Of a DNA stretch of 63,804 nt, positions 8,951 to 16,705 are shown one piece after another; within the stretch, counting starts at the first letter, position 1; every line of letters starts with the position of its first letter. This DNA is from a virus. A program made the translations under genes and the position numbers. The stretch covers positions 1 through 63,804 of the IMG/VR virus record IMGVR_UViG_3300043570_002464. The stretch is one strand, 5' to 3'. Under the pieces are notes generated by a model. It saw nothing but the letters and a program-made list of their open reading frames with translations, was not told where the DNA came from and made no database searches.

Positions 8951-9862
8951 TTAGTTAAAATCTGCATTCTGTCTATTATGGCATGATGTTAGCATAGAGT
9001 CAATAGATGATGAGTTATATAATCTCAACTCGTCGGTCTTCTGATTATATCTGTAGAACTGACTTCCAGTCTTGTTGATTATTTCATTCATACGAATGAC
9101 ATCTTTCTGTTTTAGATTTCCCTTAACGTCATAATGGCGAGGCTCATCATATTCCACCACAATATTTCTCTTACAATCATACGCATCTAAATAATAACAC
9201 AAAATACGAGTCTCTCCACCATTCATGGCATGCGTTAGCTCCCATCCATTTTTTCTATTGAGTTCCTCAAAATAATCACATGCGATTGGATTATAGTTCG
9301 GTCTTGGTACGATTCCAAGTTTTTCTATTCTATCAAACATAGCGGACTTGGCTTTAACCGACAAAAGCCTGCGGGTTTCTTGTGTTATTTCTCTTGGATT
9401 TTCTAGTTGGGTCTTTGATATTTTTTCTCTAACTTCTTGCCGTTTCGCTGGATTTTTATCTCCCATCTTTGATATTGACAGTTTTTGTTTTGTTTTTTCG
9501 GAAAGTTTCTTACCTATGTTACTTTTTGATATTTTTTGCTTCACCGTGTCCGAAAGTGTTCTTCCCACCATCCATTTACCAACGCCATTTTTTAAGTTGG
9601 AGCGTCTTATTTTATCCTTGTGTTCATCCGACATTGGACCAAACACAATACCGTCTCTTGAGCATTTTCGGCACAACTGATTTTTCTTCGTTGATTTATT
9701 CAAGCACTTTTTATTTTTATAATGTATTGAGGTATTACACTTAGGGCAGTTTCTTTTCCACACTTGTTTCATATCTTCGCATTCTATCTTGTTTGATTCG
9801 TTCTCTGTTTCGTTGGTAATACAGTCTGTTGTCTCTTTGTTTGGCGAGTTTTTGTTGTTCAT
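8951..9862 (-). CDS. Homing endonuclease with NUMOD3-type repeats
   Basis: 303 residues from ATG 9862. An upstream in-frame ATG at 9925 exists, but the TATATTTAT motif lies inside that extension at 9897-9905, so the shorter start is preferred. A four-Cys zinc finger (CPKCN...CRKCS) is followed by several NUMOD3-like DNA-binding repeats (KIRRSNLKNG, KISKSNIGKKLSEKTK, KLSISKMG). The C-terminal 110 residues hold a nuclease-like domain with ETRILCYYLDAYD and NIVVEYDEPRHYD, resembling Vsr/EDxHD-type nucleases. It probably mobilises itself into homologous phage genomes. Confidence 0.75.
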   Translation of the reverse strand: MNNKNSPNKETTDCITNETENESNKIECEDMKQVWKRNCPKCNTSIHYKNKKCLNKSTKKNQLCRKCSRDGIVFGPMSDEHKDKIRRSNLKNGVGKWMVGRTLSDTVKQKISKSNIGKKLSEKTKQKLSISKMGDKNPAKRQEVREKISKTQLENPREITQETRRLLSVKAKSAMFDRIEKLGIVPRPNYNPIACDYFEELNRKNGWELTHAMNGGETRILCYYLDAYDCKRNIVVEYDEPRHYDVKGNLKQKDVIRMNEIINKTGSQFYRYNQKTDELRLYNSSSIDSMLTSCHNRQNADFN

Positions 9863-9896
9863 AGGTGATGTATTTTTTATTTCTTCCCATACATCA

Positions 9897-9905
9897 ATAA
9901 ATATA
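9897..9905 (-). promoter_or_regulatory. TATAYTTAT motif (putative late promoter element)
   Basis: TATATTTAT on the minus strand, 34 nt before ATG 9862 of the homing endonuclease. It argues against the longer start at 9925, which would place the motif inside the coding region. Confidence 0.35.
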
Positions 9906-9934
9906 AACCACTGAACATAAAACACTGAATATTT

Positions 9935-11587
9935 TCATATTTCGTCAAATATTTCTACATTGGACTGAAGATCGCCATCATTTATCAAATCTAAATTTGT
10001 TAGTTTCATTTTGAGTTTTTCACAAACTTCCTCTTCTACTGTATTTGCGCAGAACACAATGCGTTGAAGACTTTTTGTCTTTCCACCTTGTCTCCATACT
10101 CTTCCCAAGCATTGTCTCAATATTACCGCAGATGGATGTGGTGATATAATAGACATTCTTGGGCAGTTTCCGTTCAGATCGTGAAGACTTACTCCGGTTC
10201 CACCTGCCGCGCTGTTTAATATTATTATTCTCTTTTTATCGGATTGGAACTCTTCTATGTGTCTGTCCCTCTCATTGCCTTTATTTTCTCCCCATACTAC
10301 ACAGTTTGTATTTAGTCGTGTTGAAAGAGCCCTGACCGTGGCGCTGAAGTTTACAAACAACGCAACACTCATACCATCTTCTATAGCATCTTCTACCATT
10401 TCAACAAATAATGGGACTTTGATAAGTTCCGCTTTTTCACGCGCTCTCAACATGATCACCATACTATTTATTTGATACTCTTTGGTGTTCTTGCATTGAG
10501 CTTGTAGATACTTCAGTTCCTTTTCCATTTCTTCATACACTTCTTTCAACTCTTTCTGTGACTTTTCATCTATGTTATATGCTTCAGCAATAACTTCACT
10601 GTCTGGAAATCCTTTGATGTCGTCGCGTCTTACTCTTACTCCTCTGTCCAAAAATAAATCGGCGTGTAATTTTTTTAACACATCTTTGTCGCCGCTAAAT
10701 TCCCAACCAAATCTTCCTTGTTCACATCCATGTTCTCGTAAAAAAGCCAACCACTTGCCTGTTTTATACAATCCTGTAATAAGTCCCACACATTTTAGTT
10801 CTATGGGATTTATTGCATTGGTGGCACTACAACATAATATTTTATAACCTTGTTTCTTGGCTGCAATTGCAATTTCACTGTTTTGAGTGCCATGACCTTT
10901 TAGTCTATGACTTTCATCAAAAACAAGCAGAGTGTTCTTTGGAATGTTCCATGTAAATACTTCTCGTGTACTTATTTTACTCACAGACTTCCATACTCCA
11001 ATATCTTTATATTTACCAGTTTTAACAGACTCATAATTTAGAACAAATTCTGGCTTCATGCCAAAATGGTCCTTGATTACTTTGTTCCATGAATATATAA
11101 CAGCTTTGGGGCATACTACGGCTATGCCCATATTAAGTTCTCTTGCTACACCAACTGCGGTATATGTTTTTCCAGCACCTGTGTCAGATCCGTCCAATGC
11201 TGCTTTATTTTTTAGTATGGCGGCACATAATTTAGCTACACTTGGTATTTGGAATTCTTTCAATCCTTTGACATTTTTTACAGTGTATGATTGAAGTGTG
11301 CTTTCTTTTTGTATAATTAATGGTTCAACTTTATTATCTTTTCCAAAGTCTTCTCTGAAATCTGCTTTATTTGTTTGCCATTCATTGAGTGTCCATTGAC
11401 CCAGTTTATTTTTACTTATGCTATAACCTTGTGCTTTTAGTTTTATTTTGCTGTTGTTCCAAAATACAAAAAAGCCTTCTAGATAATCTTTTGGTATGAC
11501 CCAATACCTCATCCACTTGGAACCATATTTGGTTTGTACCTTGTTGGTTTCAGACCAGTTTATAAAAAGCTTTGAGTCTCCGCCCAT
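9935..11587 (-). CDS. SF2 helicase / translocase, SNF2-like
   Basis: 550 residues. Residues 133-141 read GSDTGAGKT (motif I), 224-227 DESH (motif II), then LCCSATN (motif III), LNSAAGGTGVSLHD (motif V) and LRQCLGRVWRQGG (motif VI with two arginines). The DESH box and the Q-rich C-lobe point to the SNF2-like branch of superfamily 2. Phage members act in replication or recombination fork remodelling, like T4 UvsW in role, though the sequence family may differ. About 110 N-terminal residues precede the helicase core and may bind DNA. Confidence 0.85.
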   Translation of the reverse strand: MGGDSKLFINWSETNKVQTKYGSKWMRYWVIPKDYLEGFFVFWNNSKIKLKAQGYSISKNKLGQWTLNEWQTNKADFREDFGKDNKVEPLIIQKESTLQSYTVKNVKGLKEFQIPSVAKLCAAILKNKAALDGSDTGAGKTYTAVGVARELNMGIAVVCPKAVIYSWNKVIKDHFGMKPEFVLNYESVKTGKYKDIGVWKSVSKISTREVFTWNIPKNTLLVFDESHRLKGHGTQNSEIAIAAKKQGYKILCCSATNAINPIELKCVGLITGLYKTGKWLAFLREHGCEQGRFGWEFSGDKDVLKKLHADLFLDRGVRVRRDDIKGFPDSEVIAEAYNIDEKSQKELKEVYEEMEKELKYLQAQCKNTKEYQINSMVIMLRAREKAELIKVPLFVEMVEDAIEDGMSVALFVNFSATVRALSTRLNTNCVVWGENKGNERDRHIEEFQSDKKRIIILNSAAGGTGVSLHDLNGNCPRMSIISPHPSAVILRQCLGRVWRQGGKTKSLQRIVFCANTVEEEVCEKLKMKLTNLDLINDGDLQSNVEIFDEI

Positions 11588-11598
11588 TATATATACTT

Positions 11599-11916
11599 TT
11601 AGTTGCCGTGTGCGTCTTTGCCCTTTAGAAACTCAGAGGCTTGAAATATATTTGTTTTGACTGGACTGTTGCCGTTGCGAATGACACCAATATTGAAATA
11701 TTGTTCCATCAAATCATAAAAAGCACGACCTGTTCTTTCATCTGCACTGTGTCCAATGCTTTCTGCATTGTTCATATAGTCAGTTCGGCTTTGCTTAAAT
11801 TGGCGTTCGCACATGCCTTCAAGATATTTTAACACACCATCAGTTGTTTCAAAAAGAACCACGGGGTTTTTATTACCTTGTTTCTTTGTAGAGTCTATCA
11901 CATAATATTTTGACAT
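11599..11916 (-). CDS. Hypothetical protein
   Basis: 105 residues, soluble, helical C-terminal half (AFYDLMEQYFNIGVIRNG). No family recognised. It is immediately upstream of the SNF2-like helicase (11-nt gap), so it may be transcribed with it. A TATACTTAT motif lies 27 nt before the start. Confidence 0.55.
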   Translation of the reverse strand: MSKYYVIDSTKKQGNKNPVVLFETTDGVLKYLEGMCERQFKQSRTDYMNNAESIGHSADERTGRAFYDLMEQYFNIGVIRNGNSPVKTNIFQASEFLKGKDAHGN

Positions 11917-11943
11917 ATAACCTTTATTTTTATTGTTGTATAT

Positions 11944-11952
11944 ATAAGTATA
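11944..11952 (-). promoter_or_regulatory. TATAYTTAT motif (putative late promoter element)
   Basis: TATACTTAT on the minus strand, 27 nt upstream of the ATG at 11916. Confidence 0.4.
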
Positions 11953-12047
11953 TAACAGCTTTGATATTCGCTTTCAGTTGTTGATAATATTAACCATGTT
12001 GATACACAGTATCAACCATGTTATCTAATATGTCAATCTATAACAAC

Positions 12048-12398
12048 TTACTTCCAAGGACCATCACCTTGAAATTTTATTCCCAACACCTCTTCAATAA
12101 AATTCCACGCGGCTTTTGTTTTGTTGTTGTTCATCAAGTTCAACAATTTGTCTTCTTGTTCTGGCGTAGCAACCTTGAAAAACTTAGCAATCTCCATGAC
12201 ACCAGCATTGTTGTCGTATATCAACTCAGTCAATGCTGGTGTTTCTTTTTTATTTTTCTTGCTTGTATCAAACGCACCAACAGTCCAACGACCAGTCATA
12301 TCACTTGTTATACCAGCATTTGGTTCAGTGATCTTTGATCCACCTTCATTCAACAATTGAATGGCTGAACAGAAATGGTCTATATGGTCGCTGTTCAT
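12048..12398 (-). CDS. Hypothetical protein
   Basis: 116 residues. The sequence is mixed polar with a helical central part (NNAGVMEIAKFFKVATPEQED) and ends DGPWK. No signal peptide or transmembrane segment. It lies 9 nt after the DUF5661-like gene and could be a structural or assembly protein by position. Confidence 0.5.
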   Translation of the reverse strand: MNSDHIDHFCSAIQLLNEGGSKITEPNAGITSDMTGRWTVGAFDTSKKNKKETPALTELIYDNNAGVMEIAKFFKVATPEQEDKLLNLMNNNKTKAAWNFIEEVLGIKFQGDGPWK

Positions 12399-12407
12399 TG
12401 TTTATTA

Positions 12408-13037
12408 TTATCTTCCCATGTGTGGAGTATCAATGTCTGGGTCATCTGGACCACCACGTTCGTCGCCTTGTGGCTTGATTTTCTTTGCGCCACCGTAATT
12501 TGGTTTGAATGGAGCGTCGGCATCATCATCACCATAGTCTCCGTTTGGATTATCCACGCCAGCCATGTTTGCAAACTTTTTGTATTTGTATTGATACTGA
12601 CCAGTTTCTTTTACTATCATACCGCAATAATGATCAAGTGGATCAGCATTTCCAGACATGGTTGGAGTTTTGCCCACGACAATTTTATTTGCACCGACTT
12701 TTGCTTTTTCGGAAGGTGCTTTGATATTGGATGTTTTCAGTGGTGTTGCAATTCCACCTTTTCCCAATCCAGAACTGTTCAATGAAGTTTGACCAACTGG
12801 TTCGGCAGATACTTGAATAATTGCAACCGATGGTATATCATATCCACATTCATCCATACCCGATTCAAGCGGTGTCATTGCGCCTTCTTGCTCAAGACCG
12901 GCTTTATTCAGTTTGGTATAATAATGATGATCGTCCTTGAGATGGTCCATGGCAATTTTACGTGCCAATGCATCATCTTTTGTATGCTCATGTTCATGTT
13001 TTGTTCCCAGTTCAATTTCTTTTGGATCTATGCTCAT
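12408..13037 (-). CDS. DUF5661-like phage protein, low-complexity C-terminus
   Basis: 209 residues. The N-terminal 45 residues follow the pattern E-x-x-x-G-x-x-x-E-x-x-H-T...A-x-x-I-A-x-D-H-L...Y-Y-T-x-L (DPKEIELGTKHEHEHTK, DHLKDDHHYYTKL), which I associate with DUF5661, a short helical domain common in large phages. The rest is low-complexity, rich in Gly, Pro and Asp. A related motif closes the 692-residue gene next door, so both may dock on the same partner, perhaps in the virion. That is inference. Confidence 0.6.
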   Translation of the reverse strand: MSIDPKEIELGTKHEHEHTKDDALARKIAMDHLKDDHHYYTKLNKAGLEQEGAMTPLESGMDECGYDIPSVAIIQVSAEPVGQTSLNSSGLGKGGIATPLKTSNIKAPSEKAKVGANKIVVGKTPTMSGNADPLDHYCGMIVKETGQYQYKYKKFANMAGVDNPNGDYGDDDADAPFKPNYGGAKKIKPQGDERGGPDDPDIDTPHMGR

Positions 13038-13056
13038 AGTGTGTATTTCTTGTTTG

Positions 13057-15135
13057 TTAAATTTTATCCGATTGAAAGTACATTTCCAAGTCGCTATAAT
13101 ATTTTGGATTTTTGTGAAGATTTTTCAATACTGTTGGTTTGGCTACATCTTTGTCTGGATATTCCATTCGTTTCATTTCATAACGCAGTCCAGTAAGAAT
13201 TTCATCTTTGCTAAAGTTTGGATCTATCAAATCATCGTCTGTGAGAGTATCATATAATGGACTACCAATAACAGTATTGCCCTGAGTATATGTATATTTG
13301 CGTTGGGCTGGATAGTTTTGTAAGCGGCGTGATGTTTGATTGCTAGAGAATGTACCTGCCCAATTGTTTGCTGCGACACCTCCGCCAGCCATTGCTCCAC
13401 CACCATAGCCACCGGATTGACCAACATAATATTCTTTCATTGGTACAGCATGATTCAGTTCTCTAATGCCGTTGCTATACATAAATGTCTCAAACATAAC
13501 TTTCATACCTTCAAATGTTTTATTACCAACATATTCATTACATGTTCCTTTTTTGACATATGCCAGAGTGACATGAGGATTGTATTGTGGCCATTTATAG
13601 TTGTTGTCAAAGTTCTTGCGAATCATTTCATGTATCTTGCTCAAATGAGGACTTTTCACTTCAATCTTCAATACATCATATGGAGCATCTGCGTTAGAAA
13701 ACTTACTGATTTTTCCCAGTTCTGCCACAATCTTTTTTGGTACTTTATTCAATAGTTCTTTGACTCTGTTTTCTTCTATTGGACTCAAGCCATACATAAC
13801 TGTGACATGTGGGTTGGCTTCTTTGCCATAATTTTCACCAACTTCTTCATATACACATTCATTTGGAATCTTCTTGATGAACTCAAGCATAGATTCTTTT
13901 TGTGGCATATCAGCCATAATACAATGACCTTCGGTAATCAGGTCTGTATAAAAACTGTAGTATTGTGGTATTTTATCCATATTGTTCTCTTTTTGTATAA
14001 ATATCTCACTTACCTCGCCTTTCATGGCTTTTTGTATGTCTTCTTTTGAAAATTTTGTTGGATTGTTATTGCAGTAAAAACCACGACTAACTTCCTTTGG
14101 TGCACCAGTCAATGAAGTTAGTTGATTGTATCTGCAAATAAAATCACCATCAACTTTTACCGGCGATCCAACAAGTGAAGTTAGTTGATTGTGATTGCAG
14201 TAAAAACTACCACCAACTTTTACCGGCGCTCCAACAAGTGAAGTTAGTTGATTGTTATTGCAGTAAAAACCACGACTAACTTCCTTTGGTGCACCAGTCA
14301 ATGAAGTTAGTTGATTGTGATTGCAGTAAAAACTACCACCAACTTTTACCGGCGCTCCAACAAGTGAAGTTAGTTGATTGATATCGCAAACAAAACTACC
14401 ACCAACTTCAATTTTTGAAAAATCAAAAATGTCTGTTATCTTTTTTAAGTTTTTATTTCTGATATTCACGTCGCCCTTTATAACATCGCCAACTATTCGG
14501 CTTTGCATGTCTTTACTAAAATTTTTTTGAAGTAGTTTATTTTTTTCTTCGGATGATATAGTTTTGTTTGAAATTTCTTCTAAACTTACGTTGAAAATTT
14601 TTAATATTTTTGAAAATTTTATAAACCCATCTTCTTCATCAAATGATTGATTGTGACACATTTCTTTTGCATCTTTTTGATTCTTTTTATCATAAAAAAT
14701 AGCATATTTTGATTTATTTATTTTGTCTATGAAATATACCAAAGTATAGTAGCCAAAGTAATTATTAAATTGATTTTCGGCTGGGTCTGAATATGTTGTA
14801 CACCATTTTGTGTTGGCACCATATTTTAATGATGCTGCCATAGAAAGCGGCTCAACAATCATCATTTTTTCATTATCAATTATGATGTTTGCTTCACTGG
14901 TTTTGATACTCTTTTCAACTTCTTTACCAGACTTTGTTTCCAACGCCGATGTTAAATCTTTTAACGAAGCATACTTGAATATATCTTTAATAGTTAATCT
15001 AGATTGTTGTTTAGTAAAACGATCAAATATATTTTTGAGTTGTTCATCAGGCACATTCTCTTTATATTTGGCTTTGAACATTTCAAAGTTTTTAGCAGTG
15101 GCAGCTATTTCGTATAGTTTTATATGATTAACCAT
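13057..15135 (-). CDS. Chimeric protein: N-terminal domain, 21-residue LRR-like repeats, 2H phosphoesterase, DUF5661-like tail
   Basis: 692 residues with four regions. Residues 1-240 carry GANTKWCTTY near 106, a segment I have seen in phage proteins of unknown role. Residues 245-362 hold five complete and one partial 21-residue repeats (GGSFYCNHNQLTSL plus GAPVKV). Residues about 440-530 contain two H-V-T motifs, NPHVTVMYGL (His443) and NPHVTLAYV (His521), the signature of 2H phosphoesterases, which hydrolyse 2'-5' or cyclic phosphodiester bonds in RNA or dinucleotides. The last 60 residues end KNLHKNPKYYSDLEMY, like the DUF5661-like domain of the next gene. Met386 could be an ancestral start of the 2H part. 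Confidence 0.8.
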   Translation of the reverse strand: MVNHIKLYEIAATAKNFEMFKAKYKENVPDEQLKNIFDRFTKQQSRLTIKDIFKYASLKDLTSALETKSGKEVEKSIKTSEANIIIDNEKMMIVEPLSMAASLKYGANTKWCTTYSDPAENQFNNYFGYYTLVYFIDKINKSKYAIFYDKKNQKDAKEMCHNQSFDEEDGFIKFSKILKIFNVSLEEISNKTISSEEKNKLLQKNFSKDMQSRIVGDVIKGDVNIRNKNLKKITDIFDFSKIEVGGSFVCDINQLTSLVGAPVKVGGSFYCNHNQLTSLTGAPKEVSRGFYCNNNQLTSLVGAPVKVGGSFYCNHNQLTSLVGSPVKVDGDFICRYNQLTSLTGAPKEVSRGFYCNNNPTKFSKEDIQKAMKGEVSEIFIQKENNMDKIPQYYSFYTDLITEGHCIMADMPQKESMLEFIKKIPNECVYEEVGENYGKEANPHVTVMYGLSPIEENRVKELLNKVPKKIVAELGKISKFSNADAPYDVLKIEVKSPHLSKIHEMIRKNFDNNYKWPQYNPHVTLAYVKKGTCNEYVGNKTFEGMKVMFETFMYSNGIRELNHAVPMKEYYVGQSGGYGGGAMAGGGVAANNWAGTFSSNQTSRRLQNYPAQRKYTYTQGNTVIGSPLYDTLTDDDLIDPNFSKDEILTGLRYEMKRMEYPDKDVAKPTVLKNLHKNPKYYSDLEMYFQSDKI
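14050..14403 (-). repeat. 63-bp tandem coding repeat (five full copies plus one partial)
   Basis: The repeats encode the 21-residue LRR-like units of the 692-residue protein. Copies alternate between two subtypes, one with GAPKEVSRG and one with GAPVKVGGS, and several are nearly identical at the DNA level. This suggests recent unequal recombination or slippage within the gene. Confidence 0.85.
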
Positions 15136-15463
15136 TTAGTAATCCTTTTTTAGTTTCATTGATAGATGTTCTGTCACCCATTCTGGCTTTGAGCATTTTC
15201 AAAATTGATTTTGGATCGCGACCATTGAAATTTACACCAAGTATACCACGCTTTGAGCAATAATCTTGTAGTTCTTGCATATCAGCATTATTATAATCTG
15301 GAATACTTGGATTCATTTCAAATGGTCTGTCTTCTTGTTGTTTCTGATGACCAAATGAACGACCACGCAACAATGATTGTATGTCAGCACTACTTACAGA
15401 GTCATTACTATGACCTCTTGTCATCATTGCTGATATATTCATTGTTGTATATTGCTCGTTCAT
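15128..15463 (-). CDS. Hypothetical protein with SAP/HeH-like C-terminus
   Basis: 111 residues. The first 70 are polar and probably flexible. Residues 72-102 (ELQDYCSKRGILGVNFNG, then DPKSILKMLKARMG) resemble a helix-extension-helix fold related to SAP motifs, which bind nucleic acids or proteins. It overlaps the start of the chimeric 2H gene by 8 nt. Function unknown. Confidence 0.5.
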   Translation of the reverse strand: MNEQYTTMNISAMMTRGHSNDSVSSADIQSLLRGRSFGHQKQQEDRPFEMNPSIPDYNNADMQELQDYCSKRGILGVNFNGRDPKSILKMLKARMGDRTSINETKKGLLNG

Positions 15464-15470
15464 ATACGAT

Positions 15471-15998
15471 TTATACCAATCCTTTCAATAATTGGCTTAC
15501 CCAAATTTGTTTTTTGTGATCGACCACTGACCTCATTTTTCCTTGTTCCATATCATATGTTTCAACTTTCACTGTTACAATACGGTCATCTTTTCCAAAT
15601 CTCTTTTGAATTGGGAGCATTTCAAGAACTGTGCTTACATATACCCACGTAATATTTCCGAAACTATGAATATCCTTGCCAACATATTTGTCACCAACTT
15701 TTACATCAATATATGATGGATTTATTGCCGGTTCATTCGCGGCAATTTCATTCATTTCATTGTCATCCACGATTACATCAGTGATATTGATTTTTGAATC
15801 GTTGTGTGTTTTCCAAAATTCTTCTATTGCCTTGATTTGTGCGTCATGATCATTGGCTGCTTTTACATTGATGTCTATATCGCCGTTGTTACGACGATCA
15901 TATATATCCACAAATCTTATATTGATTTTGTATTCATGCCCTCCAGTGACTTCTTCAATAACTTCTCTTATCAATGCTTTTAGTTCAGATTTTTTCAT
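15471..15998 (-). CDS. Leader-motif protein (MKKSELKALIREVIEE family)
   Basis: 175 residues. The first 16 residues, MKKSELKALIREVIEE, are nearly identical to those of two neighbouring genes and of the gene at 60467, whereas the remaining sequence is unrelated. The body is alpha/beta with a C-terminal segment GKDDRIVTVKVETYDMEQGK that looks like a small beta barrel. It overlaps the next gene by 4 nt. A shared amphipathic N-terminal helix on different bodies suggests a targeting or docking tag, for example capsid packaging as with T4 internal proteins. Confidence 0.6.
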   Translation of the reverse strand: MKKSELKALIREVIEEVTGGHEYKINIRFVDIYDRRNNGDIDINVKAANDHDAQIKAIEEFWKTHNDSKINITDVIVDDNEMNEIAANEPAINPSYIDVKVGDKYVGKDIHSFGNITWVYVSTVLEMLPIQKRFGKDDRIVTVKVETYDMEQGKMRSVVDHKKQIWVSQLLKGLV

Positions 15999-16474
15999 AA
16001 ATTTTTATCCAGTGATACACCAAATTTATTTTCTCCCTTGGCGTCAATCTCAAGCCGAGAACCATCTTTGAATGTTATAACTATATATCCTCCACCCGCT
16101 ATAAATGCCGAAGATACAGTTTTTCCTTTTATTAGAGATAAACGTTGGTCTATTGGCTGATTGGTATTTGTTAGTGACTCTTCAATCACTTCTTTGATCA
16201 ATGCTTTTAGTTCTGATTTTTTCATAGATTCTTTTATATTTTTCTTGCTCATATAACTAATGGCGTCGAGCAAAACATTCATTATTATTGTAAGTCTTTC
16301 TTTGGTAATTTTACTCTCTTCCGGAAAATGTTGCGCACTGTGCCAATCTTTTAGCTCATTTGTGTATAAATTGAGACCCAGATTCCAAAACTCATCTTGA
16401 CCATATTCGGTCTTGTATAGTTTGATTCTGCGAACAAACTCATCAACAAGTTTTGAAATGTCTTCATTTTTCAT
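15995..16474 (-). CDS. Hypothetical protein with an internal leader motif
   Basis: 159 residues. The first 83 residues are a helical domain (LVDEFVRRIKLYKTEYGQDEF). At residue 84 the sequence MKKSELKALIKEVIEE begins, identical to the start of neighbouring proteins, followed by a small beta-rich domain (AGGGYIVITFKDGSRLEID). Either the second half was once a separate gene with its own ATG near 16225 and is now fused, or that ATG is used as an internal start. No Shine-Dalgarno is visible there. Confidence 0.55.
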   Translation of the reverse strand: MKNEDISKLVDEFVRRIKLYKTEYGQDEFWNLGLNLYTNELKDWHSAQHFPEESKITKERLTIIMNVLLDAISYMSKKNIKESMKKSELKALIKEVIEESLTNTNQPIDQRLSLIKGKTVSSAFIAGGGYIVITFKDGSRLEIDAKGENKFGVSLDKNL

Positions 16475-16475
16475 T

Positions 16476-16646
16476 TTACGATTGTTGATTGAGAAATTTT
16501 CTCATTGCATACAACGCCGCCAATCCTTTATCATTTGGATTTTTTCTTAATTCCGTTTCCAATTTTTTTTCATCTGCAATCTTTCGCATATTGGAAACTT
16601 CTTCCACGGCTTCTTTGATCAATGCTTTTAGTTCTGATTTTTTCAT
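16476..16646 (-). CDS. Small leader-motif protein
   Basis: 56 residues from ATG 16646 to TAA 16476. It starts MKKSELKALIKEAVEEV and continues as a charged helix ending MRKFLNQQS. It is the shortest member of the leader-motif set. The stop lies 2 nt before the next start. The TATATTTAT motif is 15 nt upstream of its ATG and could drive the three leader genes as one unit. Confidence 0.6.
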   Translation of the reverse strand: MKKSELKALIKEAVEEVSNMRKIADEKKLETELRKNPNDKGLAALYAMRKFLNQQS

Positions 16647-16661
16647 ATATATGCTACTACT

Positions 16662-16670
16662 ATAAATATA
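16662..16670 (-). promoter_or_regulatory. TATAYTTAT motif (putative late promoter element)
   Basis: TATATTTAT on the minus strand 15 nt before ATG 16646, at the head of the three-gene leader-motif cluster. Confidence 0.4.
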
Positions 16671-16705
16671 ACGACATCACAGAATGAAGTCAATATATAT
16701 ACTTT

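Noticed and set aside
14050-14403. Regularly spaced near-identical repeats suggesting a CRISPR array
   Set aside because: The period is 63 bp with no unique spacers and every copy is in frame, encoding 21-residue LRR-like units of one protein.
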